64,000 nucleotides of DNA from Gammaproteobacteria bacterium (GTDB lineage: Bacteria > Pseudomonadota > Gammaproteobacteria > Steroidobacterales > Woeseiaceae). The notes under the pieces were generated by a model that worked only from the letters and a program-made list of their open reading frames with translations, did no database searches and was not told the origin of the DNA. Within the stretch, counting starts at the first letter, position 1. Each line of letters opens with the position of its first letter. Of the stretch, positions 46,591 through 55,303 are shown piece after piece. The stretch lies in the NCBI GenBank assembly GCA_013151645.1, contig JAADHU010000019.1, positions 83,445-147,444 on the forward strand, given 5' to 3'. The position numbers and the translations under genes were made by a program.

Positions 46591-48256
46591 AAACCAGGTT
46601 GAGTATGCGCTCGACAAGCCGGTCGATTTTGTCATTGTGGGCTCGGGTTCCGCCGGCGGTATCCTTGCCAAGGAATTGTCGACCGGCGGCTTCAGCGTCG
46701 TGGTCCTGGAACAAGGTCCGTTTCGTGAAGCGAAAGACTTCAGCCACGACGAGTTCGATGTATTTATGATGAGTGAGCTCTCGGGCGGTGCCGCACACCC
46801 GGACAACCAGACGTTTCGCGATGACGAATCCAAGGTGGCAGAAATCCAAAGAACGCAAGGGCCCGCACCGGCAATGTATGCGCCAGGGGTGGGCGGTGCC
46901 AGCGTGCATTTCAGTGCAAATTTCTGGCGCCTGCGTGAAATCGACTTCAACGAACGCAGTGTCCTCGGAGCAATCAGCGGCACCAACTTTGCTGACTGGC
47001 CGATTACTTACGACGAACTTGAGCCGTATTACACCAAAGTTGACTGGGAAATCGGCGTATCGGGTGCGCCTGGCCCGTTTGACTCTCCACGCTCGAAACC
47101 CTTTCCGGTGCCGCCGTTACCGATCAAGTCGTCCGGTGCACTGTTGGAGAAAGGCGCAAAAGCGCTTGGTTTGCACGCTCAGGCCGCGCCAATGGCCATT
47201 CTCTCGAAACCGCACAACGGGCGCCCCGCCTGCATTAATTGTGGTTATTGCATGGGCTTCGGTTGCGAGGTCGGGGCCAAATCATCCACGCTGGCGGCGA
47301 TGATTCCACAAGCTCAGGCAAGCGGAAACTGTGAGATCCGTGCAAATTGCGCGGTTTACGAGCTTGCGACCGGCACGAATGGCAAGATGAGCGAAGTGCT
47401 CTATATCGATCCGCAGGGCAATCAACGGGCGCAGCAAGCCAGAGCGGTGATTGTAGCGGCCAACGGCGCGGAAACACCCAGGCTGTTGCTGAATTCCGCC
47501 AATGCAGCGCATCCGGACGGCCTCGCAAATTCGAGCGGCTTCGTCGGCCGAAATTTAATGTACAACAGCCACGCCAATCTCAGCTGTACCTTTGAACATC
47601 CGCTCAATGACTACAAGGGCGTGCAGTGCACTCGCATCGTGCACGACTATTATGAATCCGATCCCGCGCGCGGCTTTTACGGCGGTGGCGGTTTCGATGC
47701 CCGACCCTTCCTGCATGCAACGCCGATCATGTACGCCCTGCTTGGCCAGCCACCGGGCACGAAGCAGTGGGGCACCGAATTCAAGGATCAGCTCGCACAC
47801 AACTTCAATCACCAAATGACGATTTCCTGCGGCGCGACGTCGCTGCCACTCGATCGCAATAACATAACCATCGATCCGACGCTCAAAGATCCCTGGGGTC
47901 GGCCCTCATTGCGAGTGACCTACCGCGATCATGACGACGATCTGGCGACGGCCAGGTTCCTGCAAAGTGTTGCCGAAGAAGTGGTTGATGCCGCCGGCGC
48001 AATCCAGCAATGGTCGCACGAGGTCGAACCGCAGCGAGGCGGCCCACATCTATTGGGCACCTGTCGACTGGGCAACGATCCACAAACGTCAGTCGTTGAC
48101 CGCTATCATCGCAGCCACGATATTTCCAATCTGTTCATCTGTGACGGTTCGAGCATGGTGACATCGGGACGGGGCCAGCCGACGATGACCATCATGGCAT
48201 TGGCGTTTCGCGCCGCTGAACATATCGCCGCCGCCGCAAGGGCCAATGAAATCTGA
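46580..48256 (+). CDS. GMC family flavin oxidoreductase (gluconate/sugar dehydrogenase-like)
   Basis: This 558-residue FAD enzyme has the dinucleotide motif VIVGSGSAGGILAKEL (about 16-31), VVAANGAETPRLLLNS, and a C-terminal HLLGTCRLGNDP with LFICDGSSMVTSGRGQPTMTIMALAFRAAEHI, the usual GMC ending. It resembles the large subunit of gluconate 2-dehydrogenase-type enzymes. Substrate (sugar, sugar acid or alcohol) is not determinable. ATG 46580 has GGGAGAGCGGG upstream. A dedicated cytochrome c subunit, usually the third component, is not adjacent. Confidence 0.9.
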   Translation: MTTENQVEYALDKPVDFVIVGSGSAGGILAKELSTGGFSVVVLEQGPFREAKDFSHDEFDVFMMSELSGGAAHPDNQTFRDDESKVAEIQRTQGPAPAMYAPGVGGASVHFSANFWRLREIDFNERSVLGAISGTNFADWPITYDELEPYYTKVDWEIGVSGAPGPFDSPRSKPFPVPPLPIKSSGALLEKGAKALGLHAQAAPMAILSKPHNGRPACINCGYCMGFGCEVGAKSSTLAAMIPQAQASGNCEIRANCAVYELATGTNGKMSEVLYIDPQGNQRAQQARAVIVAANGAETPRLLLNSANAAHPDGLANSSGFVGRNLMYNSHANLSCTFEHPLNDYKGVQCTRIVHDYYESDPARGFYGGGGFDARPFLHATPIMYALLGQPPGTKQWGTEFKDQLAHNFNHQMTISCGATSLPLDRNNITIDPTLKDPWGRPSLRVTYRDHDDDLATARFLQSVAEEVVDAAGAIQQWSHEVEPQRGGPHLLGTCRLGNDPQTSVVDRYHRSHDISNLFICDGSSMVTSGRGQPTMTIMALAFRAAEHIAAAARANEI

Positions 48257-48278
48257 GGTTCGGGCCGACAAGAATAAA

Positions 48279-48450
48279 CTAGCAGCCTGTTGAAAAACGC
48301 CGTTTTTCGACAGGCTGCGTACGGTACAGGGATGTACCGTCATTTTCGATGGCTGCAAGCCATTGAAAAAAAATGTGAGCAATTCGAAAACCACGTTTTT
48401 GAATTGCGGTGTTGAAAATACCTTGGATGGTTTTTTCAACAGACTGCTAG
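48279..48450. mobile_element. MITE-like palindromic element, about 172 bp
   Basis: The ends form a near-perfect inverted repeat of about 20 bases (CTAGCAGCCTGTTGAAAAA at left, with TTTTTTCAACAGACTGCTAG at right), and both ends carry CTAG, which could be the target duplication or part of the repeat. Inside are hairpins at 48286-48315, 48321-48340 (ACGGTACA-GGGA-TGTACCGT), about 48349-48363 and about 48380-48408. It encodes nothing. The right CTAG supplies the TAG stop of the gene at 48447-50306. The element could be moved by a transposase elsewhere. Confidence 0.7.
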
Positions 48451-50306
48451 TGTTTTCGAGCGTCTTCGAGTAGCTGATCTCGCCGTCGCGCCAGCGCCTT
48501 CAACCGCCGGCGATTGAGCACGTCGCCCAGGGTCTCATCGAGGACCTCATCCGTCAGCGCATCGAGTTTTTGCTGCCAGTCAGTGCCGATATTGAGTGCG
48601 ACATTTTTCAGGTATTTTGGGCGCGACCCGCTCGTATCGAAAGAAGTGCCATGTCCGGTCAGAATCAATTGCCAGTAGTCGGGGCTGTACAACATGTGTT
48701 GCTGGCTTCGTCCCGGATTGTAAATCAAGGCATCGAAGACATACATCGCATTCCACTGCTCCGGCAACGGACACCAGCCGGAGTTTCCTTTCCTCGCCGC
48801 ATTGCGTTCGCCCTCCGTCACCATCGACAACGGTTTGAACTGTAGTGTGCCTTTCTTGCCGTCGATTGTCCGGCTGACTGTCGCGGGAATCATCCCCAGA
48901 TCGAGAAACCGATCCAGTCGGTAGGCCGCCAGTTCAGGCGCGAATCCGCGTGAGCGAGGTGCCGCCAGAAAAATCGCGTCCAGCGTGACGCCGTCCTGAC
49001 TGAGTTTAACGTCAGCATACCCGGCGTCATTCTCCTGCATCGATTCGATACTGCCGTTTGCGAGAATGCGCTGCAGATCATCGATACTGATGCCCTTGCC
49101 GCGTATACCAACCCGGCGCGGGTGCTCAACGACGCCGAGAACCTCCTGGTCGCGCTCGTTAATCACAGAAATAGTGTCACCCTCCATCACTAGCGCGTTG
49201 CCACTGCCTTTGTAAAAGGCATTGAGCATGCCCGTATCGATTTCGATCACACGACCGTCCAGGCGTGACAATACGCGTCGCGTCCTTGTAGGCGTGTGGC
49301 CGATCACAACGCGGCTTGCACCGACAGCGGTGAGTGCAGGACCGATTCGATCAATTTCGATCAACGGTCCGCAACCCACGTTACCTCGATACCAAAGTGG
49401 TGAATCGGGATCGTGAATAGCGGCATCGCGCGACTTACTGACGATTTGAATCGCGGCGCTGACTTCGGCCGGCCGATCAACGCTGGCAGGCAACGCATCC
49501 ACTACCGAGGCATGGTTGTAGAAGCTCTCCGCCGGAGTCAGCAGATCGGCATCGTAGAGCACCTCCAGCTGACGCACGTAAGTCATCAGCTCATCTTTCA
49601 TTTTGCCATTGATGCCGGCAAGCCCGACTTCTGCAACCACAGGCGCCAGGCCGCCGTGTACGAAGGCCGTGTTATTGATGACGGCGATCAGTGACTTTTG
49701 CAGTAACCACTTACCGTACTTTCCATCACTGCGAAACGCTCTGCGGTGAGCGAAAAATCCTGCTGGCCGGTCTGCGTCGAACTTCGTTCGTAGTGCTTCT
49801 TCGTTCGTGACAAGCAATTGCTTGTCACGATAAATGTGATACCAGTGTTCACGCTCATCGGCGGACTCATCGGCCGCAAATGCCGCATATTCTTCAACCG
49901 ATACGTAGCGGAGATCGCCAACCAGATTCATCACTTCATGGTTGCCAAGCAACAGGTGGACCTCGCCACCGGCTGTTTCCGCTTCGGGCTCGATGCCCAT
50001 GATCAAATCCATGACACGACGCGAATCCGGCCCGCGATCCAGCAGATCGCCCGTAATAACCAGGTGGGTCGAACCCGCAGACCAGTGCAGCGAATCGTCA
50101 AGTATACCGGCATTCTTCAGCGTGCCGACCATTGCGCCGTAGGCGCCGTGCACGTCGCTGATTGCCACCACGCGTTCCACGCCCGACCATTGCCATTGCT
50201 CGGCCGCGTCGGCGGCGAATATTTTGTTCGGGAACAGCACTACCGCGAGCAACAGGATGCTGCCGATAGTCCAGTCCTGTCGCCGGGTGCTTGATCGTTC
50301 TTTCAT
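48447..50306 (-). CDS. Exported PPP-type phosphoesterase fused to a degenerate kinase-like domain
   Basis: This 619-residue protein has an N-terminal hydrophobic segment (IGSILLLAVVLFPNKIFAADA). A calcineurin-like phosphatase follows (about 45-355) with all core motifs: DVHG (51-54), GDLLDRG (86-92), GNHE (121-124), FVHGGLAP and IGHTPT. The C-terminal region (about 430-600) resembles PI3/4- or FAM20-like kinases (ELAAYRLDRFLDLGMIP, GKKGTLQF, VFDALIYN), but the catalytic DRxxxN is GRSQQH (532-537), the metal-binding D before H is G (TGHG, 550-553), and the nucleotide lysine is not in AIFLAAP. I infer an active phosphatase with a pseudokinase. It diverges from another kinase-like exported protein. 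Confidence 0.75.
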   Translation of the reverse strand: MKERSSTRRQDWTIGSILLLAVVLFPNKIFAADAAEQWQWSGVERVVAISDVHGAYGAMVGTLKNAGILDDSLHWSAGSTHLVITGDLLDRGPDSRRVMDLIMGIEPEAETAGGEVHLLLGNHEVMNLVGDLRYVSVEEYAAFAADESADEREHWYHIYRDKQLLVTNEEALRTKFDADRPAGFFAHRRAFRSDGKYGKWLLQKSLIAVINNTAFVHGGLAPVVAEVGLAGINGKMKDELMTYVRQLEVLYDADLLTPAESFYNHASVVDALPASVDRPAEVSAAIQIVSKSRDAAIHDPDSPLWYRGNVGCGPLIEIDRIGPALTAVGASRVVIGHTPTRTRRVLSRLDGRVIEIDTGMLNAFYKGSGNALVMEGDTISVINERDQEVLGVVEHPRRVGIRGKGISIDDLQRILANGSIESMQENDAGYADVKLSQDGVTLDAIFLAAPRSRGFAPELAAYRLDRFLDLGMIPATVSRTIDGKKGTLQFKPLSMVTEGERNAARKGNSGWCPLPEQWNAMYVFDALIYNPGRSQQHMLYSPDYWQLILTGHGTSFDTSGSRPKYLKNVALNIGTDWQQKLDALTDEVLDETLGDVLNRRRLKALARRRDQLLEDARKH

Positions 50307-50449
50307 TTACAGTCTCTGTCGTACATTAATTCTAGCCGTGTCGGGACGAATGGTGGCTGGTAAGATCACCGAAGAACCGATTAGCGAATTCGCCCATGTT
50401 AAACTCCTGCATTCATCGACCGCAAACAACAACGACGATCATCGACAAA

Positions 50450-51508
50450 ATGCAGCCATCCAGCATCCACTTGTACGTCATTGGACTGCTCCTCACTGTT
50501 ATCGGTTCCATGTCATCCGCGCAAGCGGATACCGGTGAGTCGCCGCTGTTCGATCATCAGAGCACGCTGCATATTCGTATCGAAGGCCCGTTATCGACGT
50601 TGATAAAAAAACGCAGCAACAGCGATTATCTCGACGGAAAATTGTCCTACACCGACGATTCCGGCAGCACGCACGAATTTGACCTGAAATTTCGAACCCG
50701 CGGAAACTATCGTCGCGAGCGTACCACCTGCAACTTTCCGCCGGTACGTCTCAATCTGCAAAAAAAGCAAGTACTGGGTACAGAGTTTTCCGGACAAAAT
50801 ATCCTCAAGCTGGTCAGTCCGTGCAAACCGACAACAGGAAGATACGAACAGTACATCCTCAAGGAATATCTGGCCTATAAGATATTGCAATTACATACAC
50901 CCTACAGCTTTCGTACCCGACTACTGAAGATTACCTGGATCGATACTGATAAGCGCAATCCGACATTTGAGAAATACGCTTTCGTGATCGAGCACAAGAG
51001 CGAATTAGCCAATCGGCTGAGTGTCACGATCCCGAAAATACCGGGCACAAGACATTCCCGGCTTAATCGTACACAGGCAGGTACGGCATCGGTTTTTCAG
51101 TACCTGATTGGTAATACCGACTTCTCGCTGGTCAAAGGAGCTTCTGATGACGCCTGCTGCCACAATGGAATTCTGGTTTCAAAAGACGGCGATACTTTCT
51201 TTCCTGTCCCATATGACTTTGACTTCGCCGGCCTGGTAAACGCATCTTATGCGGAGCCACACCCGACTTTTCGCCTGGGCAGTGTGACGAAGCGGCTTTA
51301 TCGTGGACATTGTTCCGTGAACGCGGAACTGGCTCCGACCATCGCAATGTTCGCGCAAAAAAAGGATGCTGTGTTTGAGCTTGTAGAAACCCAGGAAGGA
51401 TTGTCGAATCGGGAGCGTATGCGCACCTTGAATTTCATCGGCAAATTTTATGCTGAGCTCGACAACCCGCAAAAAATCAGGAACAAATTCGCTAGAAAAT
51501 GCTTTTAG
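50450..51508 (+). CDS. Exported CotH/kinase-like family protein of unknown role
   Basis: The product (352 residues from ATG 50450) has a signal peptide (IHLYVIGLLLTVIGSMSSAQADT). The C-terminal part has FQYLIGNTDFSLVKG (about 216-230) and FFPVPYDFDFAGLVNASYA (about 251-269), in the positions of the catalytic loop and metal-binding DF of CotH-like or FAM20-like atypical kinases. Both Asp residues are present, unlike in the divergent neighbour. An ATG at 50396 would add 18 residues. Its last 17 bases overlap the convergent next gene. Possibly phosphorylates proteins or glycans in the periplasm; unproven. Confidence 0.65.
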   Translation: MQPSSIHLYVIGLLLTVIGSMSSAQADTGESPLFDHQSTLHIRIEGPLSTLIKKRSNSDYLDGKLSYTDDSGSTHEFDLKFRTRGNYRRERTTCNFPPVRLNLQKKQVLGTEFSGQNILKLVSPCKPTTGRYEQYILKEYLAYKILQLHTPYSFRTRLLKITWIDTDKRNPTFEKYAFVIEHKSELANRLSVTIPKIPGTRHSRLNRTQAGTASVFQYLIGNTDFSLVKGASDDACCHNGILVSKDGDTFFPVPYDFDFAGLVNASYAEPHPTFRLGSVTKRLYRGHCSVNAELAPTIAMFAQKKDAVFELVETQEGLSNRERMRTLNFIGKFYAELDNPQKIRNKFARKCF

Positions 51509-52487
51509 GCAGCGAATTGCCGAAAGACTGCGTTAGCCAGTCCAGCACTATTCTCGTAACGCGCGGATGCACCAGATACCCTACCGCACTGTGCGGATTG
51601 GAAATCCCGTAGCGAATCACCATGTTGTAGATGTGGTAATCCCGAATGGTGCTAACCTGCCGCTGCTTCAGCATGGCTTTAAAATCGTTGCCAACCGTTT
51701 GGTCATGGCAAATGTAGTCATCTTCCGCGGCGACATTGTGCCAGGCTACGATATTTGTCGGAAAGCGCTCTCTGCCTTTGCGGCGAGCGCCCTTCAATTG
51801 ACGACGCACTGTCGAATCGCTTAGTGGGCAACCCAGCGTAAGGAACACGTCAATTTTGGACTCTTTGTACTGATCGGCGTAGTGCGGGTCGTGCGAGAGC
51901 TGCCAAAGGGCATCGTAGGCCACTATTGCACCGGTCCCGTGCGCAATCAGCATAATGCGTTCGTCGCGATCCAGCGCGGTCTGAATCGTTGTTCTCACAC
52001 GCTCGAGAATCGCGTTGTTAAGATCACTGCCGTCTATCCAGTACTCCCCCAGATCCTTTGAAATACCGGCTACCAGTCGTTTTTCCAGACCCACCGCCGA
52101 AAGCAGGGGTGCCAGCAGGCTGACGGCAAACTCCTTAAATGACGATTTTCCCGGCAATTTATCGTAGTTACCGACTCTGAACCCTTTCTTGCGATCAATG
52201 CCCTTCAGTTCATGGAGCGCACTGGCAAGATCGCTGATATCCAGCTTCTCATCGTAGTATTGACTTTGCGCCGCCAGAAATTCCTTGCTGAGGTCGCTGT
52301 AGTACGCAAGATACTTGTTGACCGACCCGAACAAATTCAAAGCCTCCTCATGATCGCAGGCGATGCCCGCCGCCAACGAGGCAATGAGCGCATCAAGGTA
52401 GTCCGCGGCTGACGGCTTGAAGCCGCATTCATGGACGAAAATGATGCTCCGATCAGTGTCCCCGCTAATGTGCATAAGGTCCTTCAT
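51492..52487 (-). CDS. Alpha/beta-hydrolase-like protein lacking the serine nucleophile
   Basis: This 331-residue cytosolic-looking protein has LIAHGTGAIVAYDAL (about 180-194), the position where relatives have a lipase elbow such as AHSMGxIxAYD. The nucleophile serine is Gly184 here, with Thr185 next to it. VFLTLGCPLSDSTVRRQL and WHNVAAEDDYICHD keep the framework of the later strands, including a likely catalytic Asp region. It may be catalytically dead or use another residue. Its stop lies 17 bases inside the convergent CotH-like gene, and it is translationally coupled (four-base overlap) to the YjiK-like gene. Confidence 0.6.
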   Translation of the reverse strand: MKDLMHISGDTDRSIIFVHECGFKPSAADYLDALIASLAAGIACDHEEALNLFGSVNKYLAYYSDLSKEFLAAQSQYYDEKLDISDLASALHELKGIDRKKGFRVGNYDKLPGKSSFKEFAVSLLAPLLSAVGLEKRLVAGISKDLGEYWIDGSDLNNAILERVRTTIQTALDRDERIMLIAHGTGAIVAYDALWQLSHDPHYADQYKESKIDVFLTLGCPLSDSTVRRQLKGARRKGRERFPTNIVAWHNVAAEDDYICHDQTVGNDFKAMLKQRQVSTIRDYHIYNMVIRYGISNPHSAVGYLVHPRVTRIVLDWLTQSFGNSLPKSIF

Positions 52488-53365
52488 TGTTTTTTGTCTT
52501 TGGTAGTCGTTTCCGTATCAGGTGCTTCATAGACCGTCAGTCTCGCGCGCGACCGGCCTCCTTCGTCGCTGATAAATAATTGCCCGGACACCGAAATTTC
52601 TATGCCTTCCGCCTGCCGGTGCCAATTCGCCGGCGACAGTATTATAGCGCTTACAAAATGTCCTTTCTGATCAAGTTCAACGACCGCACGTTGCCGAGCG
52701 GCAACGATCAATATCGACCCGCTCAGAGGATCGACTGCAATACCCGACGGATTAAAATCGTCCGTCTGCGTACTTTGTAATACCTTATCGAGCGGAATAT
52801 CAATTCGGTCGTCAACATCGACACGACCACTCCCCGGACGCCAGGCGAAAATCGCGAGTGTTTCAATAGCCGCCTTCTTATGCAGCTTTTTGCAGACGAT
52901 CAGGAGCCTTGCGTTTTTTATATCCTGCGCAAGGCCTTCAACCTCACATTGCTCACCCACCCCGGTGTCTATTTCCCGATGGACGACCCGATCACCGTCC
53001 TCACCCTCGTCGACCTGCAACAGCATCCCTTGACTGGTGATCAGAAACAAGTGCGCATCGAGGTAAGCGATACCTTCAAAATCGCCGCGCAGGACCGGTT
53101 CGCCTACTGCGAAGGCTTTGAGCAGACGTCCGCTGGTGTAGTCAATTTGATAAATAACGGCCTGTTCATCATCTACGGCAAACAACCGCCCGTCCGGCGC
53201 CAGCGCCAGCCCGGATACTTCTCGCAGTCGCTTCGGCAGCTTCCACTGCGATTGGCCCGCCGACGAGTATCGAGCGATGTCTACGCCGCTATAACCGGTC
53301 TCCGCGCAAGCGGAGTTCGAAACAAACAGCAGAACGACAATGCATTGATATCCGCTTCGTATCAC
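52484..53365 (-). CDS. SdiA-regulated (YjiK-like) exported beta-propeller protein
   Basis: The 293-residue product has a signal peptide (CIVVLLFVSNSACA). It shows repeated propeller blades (LREVSGLALAPDGRLFAVDDEQAVIYQID; DFNPSGIAVDPLSGSILIVAAR; QAEGIEISVSGQLFISDEGG) typical of the SdiA-regulated family. The DDFNPSGIAVDP and EGIA segments mark metal-binding-like loops of the family. Function is not known. It precedes the hydrolase-like gene with a four-base overlap and follows the DUF4956 gene by 13 bases, so the three are probably one operon. Confidence 0.8.
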   Translation of the reverse strand: MIRSGYQCIVVLLFVSNSACAETGYSGVDIARYSSAGQSQWKLPKRLREVSGLALAPDGRLFAVDDEQAVIYQIDYTSGRLLKAFAVGEPVLRGDFEGIAYLDAHLFLITSQGMLLQVDEGEDGDRVVHREIDTGVGEQCEVEGLAQDIKNARLLIVCKKLHKKAAIETLAIFAWRPGSGRVDVDDRIDIPLDKVLQSTQTDDFNPSGIAVDPLSGSILIVAARQRAVVELDQKGHFVSAIILSPANWHRQAEGIEISVSGQLFISDEGGRSRARLTVYEAPDTETTTKDKKQ

Positions 53366-53378
53366 AACTCACGACCCG

Positions 53379-54026
53379 TCAATAGTCGTCCTCAATCCGG
53401 TTGCGACGCGTCAGCATGGAGAAAAACGGTCCTGACAGGACCTTGCCGTACTCCAGCTTCCAGATAACCAGCGTACTGTACGAGAACGTCATTGAGATAA
53501 CGGCCGCGACGCCGAGCGCACCAATTCCTGCACCAAGACCAATTCCAATCGCCGCAAATATGTACATGGCATGAGCCGGAACTTTTAACGAAAAACGAAA
53601 TCGTACGGCCGCCACGATGCCTGCCAGACTAAACGCGAGGGCGATACTGTTAAGTACGATCGAGGCGATGCCTGTCACAACAATCGGCATCAGTATGATC
53701 GTCTGTGCGAACGACTGATCGATCTCCTTGGCTCGACTGGTGATGAAGTACACCCACGAAACCGGCACGATCATTACGGTGGCGCCGAGGCTCGCAAAAA
53801 ACAATCGCAGCGCACCGTAAGGCGCAAGAATCGTTTCCTCGACACTCGAATAAATGGGTTCGAAGCTGTCGATATTGCGTGCGGAGAGATCACCGACACC
53901 ACCGACCGGAAAAAAATCACGTAAACCGGGAAACTTGTCGAGAAGAAAATAGATCGAGCCGATCCAGAACAGGTAGTAGAATGCTATCAACGATGCCGGT
54001 ATCAGAAAGTTGGCCGATTTTCTCAT
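53379..54026 (-). CDS. DUF4956-like membrane protein
   Basis: Counted from ATG 54026, this is a 215-residue protein with membrane helices at about 8-28, 72-95, 107-135 and 155-180. The loop VRFRFSLKVPAHAMYIFAAIGIGLGAGIGA is typical of DUF4956 (VRFRxxLKxPxDxxYxxxAIxxGLAxG). Such proteins often sit next to CotH or VTC-type polyphosphate polymerase genes; here a CotH-like gene is 1.9 kb away. A TTG start at 54128 would add 34 polar residues; I cannot choose firmly. Confidence 0.7.
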   Translation of the reverse strand: MRKSANFLIPASLIAFYYLFWIGSIYFLLDKFPGLRDFFPVGGVGDLSARNIDSFEPIYSSVEETILAPYGALRLFFASLGATVMIVPVSWVYFITSRAKEIDQSFAQTIILMPIVVTGIASIVLNSIALAFSLAGIVAAVRFRFSLKVPAHAMYIFAAIGIGLGAGIGALGVAAVISMTFSYSTLVIWKLEYGKVLSGPFFSMLTRRNRIEDDY

Positions 54027-54244
54027 TGGCGTTGCCCAGGGTGATTGATCGGAATGGTATTCATCCGGATTGTCGATCGAAGCGAGTAGGACAATACCGG
54101 CACGCGAACGAGTTTTCCACCTCCACAACGCTCCCGGTACAACACGGGCCTGTTTCTTGTCACACCATCCAGACGGTAAAAGTGCCGCACGCCGCGTACG
54201 CTGATGATACGCTACGGCTCGTTTTGATCGAGTAAAGAGAAATA

Positions 54245-55234
54245 ATGACCAGGGAAGTACAGCTGATCGGCATCAGTAATGCCATTGTCGACATACTTGC
54301 GCATGTCGACGACCCATTCCTCGACAGCATCGGGGCTCCGCGAGGCTCAATGACACTCATCGATGAGACGAAAGCCCGCGACATTTACCAGCGAATGGGC
54401 CCGGCGACCGAAATGTCCGGAGGTTCTGTTGCCAACACGGTCGCAGGATTCGCCAATCTCGGTGGCGACGCTGCCTATATCGGGCGGGTCAAAAACGACC
54501 AGTTTGGCGATGTTTTTGTGCATGATATGCGCTCACTGGGCGTCGATGTGCGACTCGAGCCGGCTCAAGACGGCGCAGCGACCGCGCGCAGCCACGTGCT
54601 GATCAGTAGCGACGGGCAAAGAACCATGCAGACCTATCTTGGGGCCTGCACTGAACTTGGCGTCGCGGACGTTACCCCCGAAACGATTGGGCAAGCCAAG
54701 GTCATTCTGCTGGAAGGCTACGTCTGGGACATACCCGAAGGCGCTGCACTTGCGGCCGCCGCTTTCGCGATCGGCAAGGCGACCGGATCCAGGGTGGCGC
54801 TGTCTTTGTCAGATTCATTGTGCGTCGAACGGCATCAGGAAGCGTTCATGGCGGCGGTGATTGGTGGTGCAGACATTGTCTTTGCCGATGAAGACGAGGC
54901 CATGGCGCTGTATAAGGTCGACTCACTCGATGCAGTACTTGCGGCGATCAAGGGGTCGGACACGTTGTTCGTCATCACCTGCGCAGCACAGGGTTCCGTG
55001 ATCGTATGTGGTAAAGAGAATGTGCTACAGGACGCGATTCCGATCAGCGAAATTGTCGATACCACGGGCGCCGGCGATGCCTATACAGCCGCATTCCTGT
55101 ACGGATGGACGGCCGACAAGCCGCTGGCCGAGTGCGCGAAATTAGGTACCTGGTGTGCAACCGCCGTCATTCAAAAGCTCGGCGCACGACTCGAAAAGGG
55201 CGTACTTGACGACTACGCACGTGCCGAATTCTGA
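54245..55234 (+). CDS. Adenosine kinase (PfkB family)
   Basis: Adenosine kinase phosphorylates adenosine with ATP to AMP. The 329-residue protein has ISNAIVDILAHV and GGSVANTVAGFANLGG at the N-terminal sugar-binding end, and the PfkB signature DTTGAGDAYTAAFLYG (about 275-290) with the catalytic Asp. Sequence features (SGGSVANT, YIGRVKNDQFG) are closer to adenosine kinases than to ribokinase, but fructokinase-type activity cannot be excluded. It could recycle adenosine formed by the SAM hydrolase-like protein at 61764. It is transcribed alone and converges on the deo operon. Confidence 0.85.
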   Translation: MTREVQLIGISNAIVDILAHVDDPFLDSIGAPRGSMTLIDETKARDIYQRMGPATEMSGGSVANTVAGFANLGGDAAYIGRVKNDQFGDVFVHDMRSLGVDVRLEPAQDGAATARSHVLISSDGQRTMQTYLGACTELGVADVTPETIGQAKVILLEGYVWDIPEGAALAAAAFAIGKATGSRVALSLSDSLCVERHQEAFMAAVIGGADIVFADEDEAMALYKVDSLDAVLAAIKGSDTLFVITCAAQGSVIVCGKENVLQDAIPISEIVDTTGAGDAYTAAFLYGWTADKPLAECAKLGTWCATAVIQKLGARLEKGVLDDYARAEF

Positions 55235-55303
55235 GGCGATTGAAATACGTATGAAGTAGAGGTGCTCCGGCGCATCTCGGCAATGCCACAACCGGCGAAA
55301 TGG

